From: Gemmatimonadales bacterium | GTDB taxonomy: Bacteria > Gemmatimonadota > Gemmatimonadetes > Longimicrobiales > Gaopeijiaceae | Assembly (NCBI GenBank): GCA_007692605.1 | Contig: REBS01000113.1 | Span: forward strand, 1 to 64,000 | Direction: 5' to 3' | DNA: 64,000 nt | In this document: piece after piece, positions 59,643 to 64,000 of the stretch | How the letters are laid out: every line of letters starts with the position of its first letter | Numbering within the stretch: position 1 is the first letter of the stretch | Position numbers and translations under genes: made by a program | The notes under the pieces: model-generated | What the model was told of the DNA's origin: nothing | Database searches by the model: none | What the model saw: the letters and a program-made list of their open reading frames with translations, nothing else

Positions 59643-60706
59643 CCGGGCTCTCCCGTCGGGGCGCGACGCACGATCGCCATCGCGTCGCCGTAGGAATAGA
59701 AGCGGTAGCCTTCGCGGATCGCTTCGGCGTAGGCGGCCATCGTCGCCCGGTAGCCGGCGAACGCGCCCACCAGCATCAGGAGCGTGGAGCGCGGCAGGTG
59801 GAAGTTCGTGATCAGGGCGTCGACGACCCGGAACTCGAAGCCGGGGGCGATGAACAGCTCGGTCTCGCCGCGGCCCCCGTCCAGCACGCCTTCGAGCGCG
59901 GCCGCCTCCAGGGTCCGGACCACCGTCGTGCCCACCGCCCAGACCCGCCCGCCATGCTCCCGCGTCCTGCGAATCGCCGCAGCGGTCTCTGCAGGAATCT
60001 CCCACCGTTCGCTGTGCATGGCATGGTCCGCCACCCGCTCCACCTCGACGGGTCGGAAGGTGCCGGGACCCACGTGCAGGGTGACGCGGGCGACCTCGAC
60101 CCCCCGCTCTTCGATCGCCCGGATAAGCGCCGGGGTGAAGTGCAGGCCGGCGGTGGGTGCGGCCACCGAGCCGGGCACGCGGGCGTAGACGGTCTGGTAG
60201 CGCTCGCGATCGAGCGGCTCCTCCTCGCGCTCCATGTAGGGGGGAAGGGGAAGCCGGCCCCATCGCTCGAGCGCCGCCTCGACCGGCAGCTCCGACTCGA
60301 GTCGGACCACCCGCCCGCCGTCCCCGGTGCCGTCTTCGATCACGACCTCGAACCCCTCGTCGACCACGACCCGCCGCCCGGGCTTGAGCTTCGATCCGGG
60401 GCGGACCAGCGCCTCCCAGCGCCGCTCGTCGCCATCGTCGGTGGGACGCAGCAGGAGCACCTCGCAGCGCGCACCGGTCGGCTTGTACCCCAGGAGCCGG
60501 ACGGGGAGCACGCGGCTCTCGTTGAGCACGAGGAGGTCTCCGGGCTCCAGGAGCGACGGAAGCTCCGCGAAGGTTCGGTGCTCGGGCTCGGCCTCCCCGA
60601 CCACCAGGAGGCGGCTGGCGTCGCGGCGCTCGGTCGGGTAGCGGGCGATCCGACCCTCGGGGAGCTCGTAGTCCCAGGACGAAATCCGCGTCAGATCGAC
60701 GGGCAC
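59639..60706 (-). CDS. queA: S-adenosylmethionine:tRNA ribosyltransferase-isomerase
   Basis: The product has 355 residues from GTG 60706. It builds epoxyqueuosine on preQ1-tRNA using S-adenosylmethionine. Family marks: SWDYELPEGRIARYPTERRD (about 9-28), LLVLNESRVLPVRLLG, GRLPLPPYMEREEEPLDRER, SVAAPTAGLHFTPALI (about 183-198), THVGPGTFRPV-type stretch LHVGPGTFRPVEVE, and FHLPRSTLLMLVGAFAG. An in-frame TTG at 60724 would add 6 residues and overlap ruvB by 11 bases; GTG 60706 is 7 bases after the ruvB stop, so I use it. It forms the queA-tgt pair, overlapping tgt by 4 bases. Confidence 0.96.
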   Translation of the reverse strand: MPVDLTRISSWDYELPEGRIARYPTERRDASRLLVVGEAEPEHRTFAELPSLLEPGDLLVLNESRVLPVRLLGYKPTGARCEVLLLRPTDDGDERRWEALVRPGSKLKPGRRVVVDEGFEVVIEDGTGDGGRVVRLESELPVEAALERWGRLPLPPYMEREEEPLDRERYQTVYARVPGSVAAPTAGLHFTPALIRAIEERGVEVARVTLHVGPGTFRPVEVERVADHAMHSERWEIPAETAAAIRRTREHGGRVWAVGTTVVRTLEAAALEGVLDGGRGETELFIAPGFEFRVVDALITNFHLPRSTLLMLVGAFAGYRATMAAYAEAIREGYRFYSYGDAMAIVRRAPTGEPG

Positions 60707-60713
60707 GGCCGAT

Positions 60714-61751
60714 TCAGGACTCAAAGAGGGACGCCTGATCAGTCAGACCGTCGGGGGGCGTGTAGCCGAACCGTCGGTAGCACCGGGGGGTGGCCATCCG
60801 TCCGCGGGGGGTCCGCATCAGGAAGCCCTCCTGGATCAGAAAGGGCTCGTAGACCTCTTCCAGCGTGCCCTGGTCCTCGCCGATCGCCACGGCGAGCGAC
60901 GAGAGCCCCACCGGTCCCCCATCGAACTTCTCGAGGATCGTCTGCAGGATCCGGCCGTCCATCTCGTCGAGGCCGTACTCGTCCACATCGAGCATCTCGA
61001 GGGCGGCGGCGGCGACCTCGGTGTCGATCACCCCGTCCGCCCGCACCTGGGCATAGTCCCGAACGCGGCGCAGGAGCCGGTTCGCGACCCGGGGGGTGCC
61101 CCGCGAGCGTTTGGCCAGCTCGGCGGCGCCCTCGGTCGTGGCTTCGATTCCCAGGAGCTGTGCGCTGCGGGCCACGATCCGGGCCAGCTCCTCGGGCGGG
61201 TAGAAGTTGAGCCGCTGCACGATTCCGAAGCGGGCACGCATCGGGGCCGTGAGGAGCCCGAAGCGGGTGGTGGCGCCGACGAGGGTGAAGCGCTCGACCC
61301 CCATCGTCATGGTCTGCGCGCGGGCTCCTTCCGAGAGCCGGATCTCGACCTTGTAGTCCTCCATCGCGGGATAGAGGAACTCCTCGAGGATCGGGCGGAG
61401 CCGGTGGATCTCGTCGATGAACAGGATGTCTCCCCGCTCCAGGTTGGTCAGGAGCCCGACCAGGTCCGCCGGCTTCTCGAGCACCGGACCCGAACTGGTG
61501 CGCAGCGACACCCCCATCTCTTCGGCCATGAGCGCGGCCAGGGTGGTCTTGCCCAGCCCCGGAGGGCCGTGGAAGAGGATGTGGTCCAGGGGCTCATCGC
61601 GCTGGCTGGCGGCCTCGATGGCGATGCGCAGCGACTCCTTCACCTTCTCCTGCCCCACGAACTCGTCGAGCTGCCGCGGCCGCAGGGTCGGCTCGGTGCG
61701 GGTGTCCTCTTCGAGCGCCTCGGGGGTCGTGACCTCGTGGCGGGCGCTCAT
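60714..61751 (-). CDS. ruvB: Holliday junction branch-migration helicase RuvB
   Basis: The product has 345 residues. RuvB is the AAA+ motor of the RuvAB branch-migration complex. [19 protein letters not shown] leads into Walker [17 protein letters not shown] (about 60-75). Walker B is [13 protein letters not shown] (about 108-120), the sensor loop is [20 protein letters not shown] (about 156-175), and the C-terminal winged helix includes [20 protein letters not shown] and [17 protein letters not shown]. The start overlaps the ruvA stop (ATGA). All motifs are standard. Confidence 0.97.
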   Translation of the reverse strand: MSARHEVTTPEALEEDTRTEPTLRPRQLDEFVGQEKVKESLRIAIEAASQRDEPLDHILFHGPPGLGKTTLAALMAEEMGVSLRTSSGPVLEKPADLVGLLTNLERGDILFIDEIHRLRPILEEFLYPAMEDYKVEIRLSEGARAQTMTMGVERFTLVGATTRFGLLTAPMRARFGIVQRLNFYPPEELARIVARSAQLLGIEATTEGAAELAKRSRGTPRVANRLLRRVRDYAQVRADGVIDTEVAAAALEMLDVDEYGLDEMDGRILQTILEKFDGGPVGLSSLAVAIGEDQGTLEEVYEPFLIQEGFLMRTPRGRMATPRCYRRFGYTPPDGLTDQASLFES

Positions 61752-62347
61752 CGGTTGGCCAGCGCCCGGCGGATGAGTTCGTCGGGGCCGTCCGCCTTCC
61801 CTTCCTTGAGCGCCGCCCGGACCAGGCCGTCGGCCTCGGCGAAGGGCATGCCGAGGGCGACCAGGGCGCGGACCGCGGCTTCGGCCATCCCCTCCTTCAC
61901 CTCTTCGGTGCCGTCCCCGCTGACGACCCGAAGGGTCTGGAGGTCATCGAGCCGGTCGGCGAGCTCCAGCATGATCTTCTCGGCCTTCTTCTTCCCGATC
62001 CCGCTGACCTGCACGAGCGCCGGGATGTCACGGCCCGCGATGATCTGGACCAGTCGCCGCCCGGAGTAGGTCGACAGCATGGCCAGCGCCAGCTTCCCCC
62101 CCACCCCCGAGGCGTTGAGGAGCCGGCTGAAGAGGGTGCGCTCGAGCGGTTCGATGAAGCCGTAGAGCGCCGAGAGGTCCTCGCGGACCAGGTGGACGGT
62201 CCGCAGCTCGATCTCGTCGCCGGGCGCCGGGAGGCGCTGCGCCACGGTCAGGGGGACCTCGACCTCATAGACGACGCCCCCCGGGGTCGAGATCTCGACG
62301 CGGTCCTCGTCGATCGAGAGGAGGGTCCCGCAGATTCGGGAGATCAT
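61748..62347 (-). CDS. ruvA: Holliday junction branch-migration protein RuvA
   Basis: The product has 199 residues. RuvA tetramers hold the four-way junction for RuvB. The OB domain starts [20 protein letters not shown] and includes [11 protein letters not shown] and [16 protein letters not shown]. The two helix-hairpin-helix motifs are [17 protein letters not shown] (about 77-93) and [20 protein letters not shown] (about 112-131), and the short C-terminal RuvB-binding domain (about 150-199) ends the protein. ATG 62347 overlaps the ruvC stop (ATGA); the frame to 62779 is read-through inside ruvC. Confidence 0.97.
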   Translation of the reverse strand: MISRICGTLLSIDEDRVEISTPGGVVYEVEVPLTVAQRLPAPGDEIELRTVHLVREDLSALYGFIEPLERTLFSRLLNASGVGGKLALAMLSTYSGRRLVQIIAGRDIPALVQVSGIGKKKAEKIMLELADRLDDLQTLRVVSGDGTEEVKEGMAEAAVRALVALGMPFAEADGLVRAALKEGKADGPDELIRRALANR

Positions 62348-62901
62348 GACGGGCTCCGGGCGAAGCGGTGCGGGAGGGCACCCGGAAGCCGACCGTCGAC
62401 CCCGAGCACGAGATGGCAGAGCGCGCAGGCCACGCCGTCGGCGGCGTCGGAGGGGCGTGGGGGTTCCTTGAGGCGGAGCTGCTCCTGGACCAGGAGCCCG
62501 ACCTGATCCTTGGTCGCGCTCCCATGCCCGACGACCGCCTTCTTGATCGCGACCGGCGTGTATTCGGCGACCTCGATCTCGAGGCGGGCACCGGCGACCA
62601 GGATGGCGCCGCGCGCATGCCCCAGGATGAGGGCGCTCCGGGCGTTCTTCCCCTGAAAGACGCTCTCGACCGCCACCGTGTCGGGCCGGAAGCGCTCCAG
62701 GATCTCGGTGACCCCCTCGAAGATCTCGAGGATCCGGACGGCGAGTTCCGCCTTCCGGGTGGGACGGATCACCCCGCATTCGAGGAGCCTCATGGTCCCC
62801 CCGCGCCGCCTGGCGACGACGCCGTAGCCGGTGGCGATCGAGCCGGGATCGATCCCCACCACGACGAGCTCTTCGGGATCCCGGTCTCCCCCGGCCGTCA
62901 C
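62344..62901 (-). CDS. ruvC: Holliday junction resolvase RuvC
   Basis: The product has 185 residues. RuvC cuts Holliday junctions symmetrically. The four catalytic acids are present: Asp in VVGIDPGSIATGYGVV (about 13-28), Glu in VAVESVFQGKNARSAL (about 76-91), and the pair of Asp in PSDAADGVACALCH near residue 148-161. Basic residues KKAVVGHGSATKDQVGLLVQ form the junction-binding helix. The start is GTG 62901, overlapping the yebC stop (GTGA). The order yebC-ruvC-ruvA-ruvB is common in bacteria. Confidence 0.97.
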   Translation of the reverse strand: MTAGGDRDPEELVVVGIDPGSIATGYGVVARRRGGTMRLLECGVIRPTRKAELAVRILEIFEGVTEILERFRPDTVAVESVFQGKNARSALILGHARGAILVAGARLEIEVAEYTPVAIKKAVVGHGSATKDQVGLLVQEQLRLKEPPRPSDAADGVACALCHLVLGVDGRLPGALPHRFARSPS

Positions 62902-63647
62902 GACATGGCCTCGGCCATGACCGCCTCGTCGATGTCGGCGTTCGACGAGACCTCCTGCACGTCGTCGTGGTCGTCGAGGGCGTCCAGGAGCTTCAGGAGT
63001 CGCTCGGCGTCGGAGCCGGTCACCGCCATCAGGTTCTTCGGGATCATCGCCAGCTCGGCGCGCTCGAACTCGACCCCCGCCTCTCGCAGCTGGTTCTGGA
63101 CGTCGTGGAAGGAGGCGACCTCGGTCGTGACCACGAACTCACCCGCCGACTCCGAGACATCTTCGGCGCCGGCCAGGAGGGCCGCCTCGAAGACGGCCTC
63201 CTCGTGGTAGCGCGAGGCATCGACGAAGATCTGGCCCTTCCGATCGAACTGCCACGCCACCGAGCCCGCGGTACCCAGGTTTCCCCCGTGCTTGTCGAGG
63301 ATGTGCCGGAGCTCGGCTACGGTCCGGTTCTGGTTGTCGGTGGTGGTCTGGATGAAGAGCGCCACCCCCGAAGGACCGTAGCCCTCGTAGGAGAGTTCCT
63401 CGTAATTGACACCCTCGAGTTCGCCGGTGCCCCGCTTGATCGCGCGCTCGATGTTCTCGAGCGGCATGTTCTCCTGCTTGGCCGTGTCGACCGCGAGCCG
63501 AAGCCGCGGGTTGTAGTCCGGGTCGCCCCCACCGTCGCGGGCCGCCACGGTAATCTCGCGGATGAGCTTGGTGAACATCTTGCCGCGCTTCTGGTCGTTG
63601 ACGGCCTTCTTCCGCTTGATCTGCGACCATTTGTTGTGTCCGGCCAC
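62898..63647 (-). CDS. yebC: YebC/PmpR family protein (TACO1-type)
   Basis: The product has 249 residues. The family start AGHNKWSQIKRKKAVNDQKR (about 2-21) and YEGYGPSGVALFIQTTTDNQ (about 86-105) are diagnostic, as are FTKLIREITVAAR and NMPLENIERAIKRGTGE. The protein acts in transcription regulation in some species and relieves ribosome stalling at proline runs in others. GTG 63647 has GGAGG five bases upstream and fits the family start exactly; the longer frame to 63974 is read-through. It is the first gene of the long minus-strand run, and a promoter lies about 120 bases upstream. Confidence 0.96.
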   Translation of the reverse strand: MAGHNKWSQIKRKKAVNDQKRGKMFTKLIREITVAARDGGGDPDYNPRLRLAVDTAKQENMPLENIERAIKRGTGELEGVNYEELSYEGYGPSGVALFIQTTTDNQNRTVAELRHILDKHGGNLGTAGSVAWQFDRKGQIFVDASRYHEEAVFEAALLAGAEDVSESAGEFVVTTEVASFHDVQNQLREAGVEFERAELAMIPKNLMAVTGSDAERLLKLLDALDDHDDVQEVSSNADIDEAVMAEAMS

Positions 63648-63763
63648 GGGGACCTCCGGCTCGCCGGGATTGGGTGTCGTCCATCGGCGCATTCCCGGCG
63701 AAGCTCTGCCGCGTCGATGGTGGGATCGGGTGAGTCGCGCCCGACCGGCTCGGTTCGATTCGG

Positions 63764-63793
63764 AATATAGGTCGGTTCGGGGAGGGGCGTCAC
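63764..63793 (-). promoter_or_regulatory. Sigma-70-type promoter for yebC-ruvCAB
   Basis: On the minus strand TATATT (63769-63764), an 18-base spacer and GTGACG (63793-63788) match five of six -10 and four of six -35 bases. The transcript start would be near 63757, giving a leader of about 110 bases to the yebC GTG. The 226-base gap between yebC and the divergent + strand gene shows nothing else I can name. Confidence 0.5.
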
Positions 63794-63873
63794 CCCGGGG
63801 TCGTCGCGTTTTCGTCGGACGCCGGGTAGTTTGCGGGCAGCCTCCCCACATCTCCCGAACCCGTCGACCGCCC

Positions 63874-64000
63874 ATGCCGATCCTCGTCCGCCGACCGACC
63901 CGTGCCCTGGTGGTTCTCCTTCTCCTCCCTCTACTCCCCCCGCTTCCGATGGCGACTCCGACCTCTCCGTTCACCGCCGCGCACCTCGAGGCGCAGGAGC
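63874..64000 (+). CDS. Secreted protein, N-terminus only (cut by window end)
   Basis: An ATG at 63874 opens a frame that runs to the end of the window without a stop. The 42 visible residues begin with MPILVRRPTR, then a hydrophobic run VVLLLLPLLPPLPMATPT, so this is a Sec signal peptide or lipid/membrane anchor, followed by AHLEAQE. The start lacks a strong ribosome binding site. Nothing can be said about function. Confidence 0.55.
   Translation, partial: MPILVRRPTRALVVLLLLPLLPPLPMATPTSPFTAAHLEAQE

Noticed and set aside
1..64000. CRISPR arrays, insertion sequences, prophage or integrase genes
   Set aside because: I saw no regularly spaced repeats, no transposase or integrase motifs and no flanking inverted repeats; the only tandem repeat is the pair beside tRNA-Lys.

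Overview
The window is about 64 kb of dense, high-GC bacterial chromosome with mostly housekeeping content. It has no insertion sequences, phage genes or CRISPR arrays that I can see. The envelope is clearly Gram-negative: there is an Omp85/TamB pair, an outer-membrane usher, type IV pilus genes and several lipoproteins with export signals. High GC, the gene mix and the gene orders would fit Gemmatimonadota or a similar phylum. That assignment is inference; nothing here proves it.

Layout. (1) 1-2.4 kb (+): end of a PilW-like minor pilin gene and a large PilX-like protein, closed by a strong hairpin. (2) 2.5-13.0 kb (-): a duplicated membrane protein, tRNA-Lys, rnhB, the rplS-trmD-rimM-rpsP-ffh translation block, purA, a 4-hydroxy-2-oxoglutarate aldolase-like gene overlapping pilT, and trpS. 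(3) 13.1-19.3 kb: an inositol monophosphatase-family gene, hsp20, then the lysine/diaminopimelate operon lysC-dapB-dapA-dapD, ending in a small RuvC-like putative nuclease. (4) 19.3-29.1 kb: a probable peptidoglycan-sugar salvage locus. It encodes two NagZ-type GH3 lipoproteins (one fused to a serine beta-lactamase/amidase-like domain), an NTF2-like secreted protein, a sodium:solute symporter and a BadF-family sugar kinase on the minus strand, with a divergent NamZ (GH171, DUF1343) exo-muramidase lipoprotein.

(5) 29.2-36.0 kb: an accessory surface-fibre locus. It has two DUF4402 secreted subunits, a PapD-like chaperone, an unusual usher with an SdrD-like domain, and an orphan NtrC-type response regulator. 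A near-consensus sigma-54 promoter at 29784-29799 precedes the first subunit, so the last gene probably encodes the activator of the operon it ends. (6) 36.0-63.6 kb (-): one long co-oriented run, in transcription order yebC-ruvC-ruvA-ruvB-queA-tgt-yajC-def-fmt-thiE-thiS-thiG-rsmB-PASTA protein-tlpA-ybbR-tsaD-phosphoesterase-tamA-tamB-htpX-uvrA-ybjN-like-pspA-dat, much of it joined by 4-bp start/stop overlaps. (7) At the right edge a secreted protein starts on the + strand and is cut by the window.

How the parts connect: the diaminopimelate operon, the D-amino acid transaminase and the NamZ/NagZ locus all touch peptidoglycan synthesis or turnover. YajC, the TamA/TamB pair, HtpX and PspA serve membrane and envelope upkeep. 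RuvABC, UvrA and RNase HII serve DNA maintenance. Two genes (rimM and rsmB) lack an ATG/GTG/TTG start that would keep the whole conserved N-terminus; in both, a CTG overlapping the previous stop codon fits.
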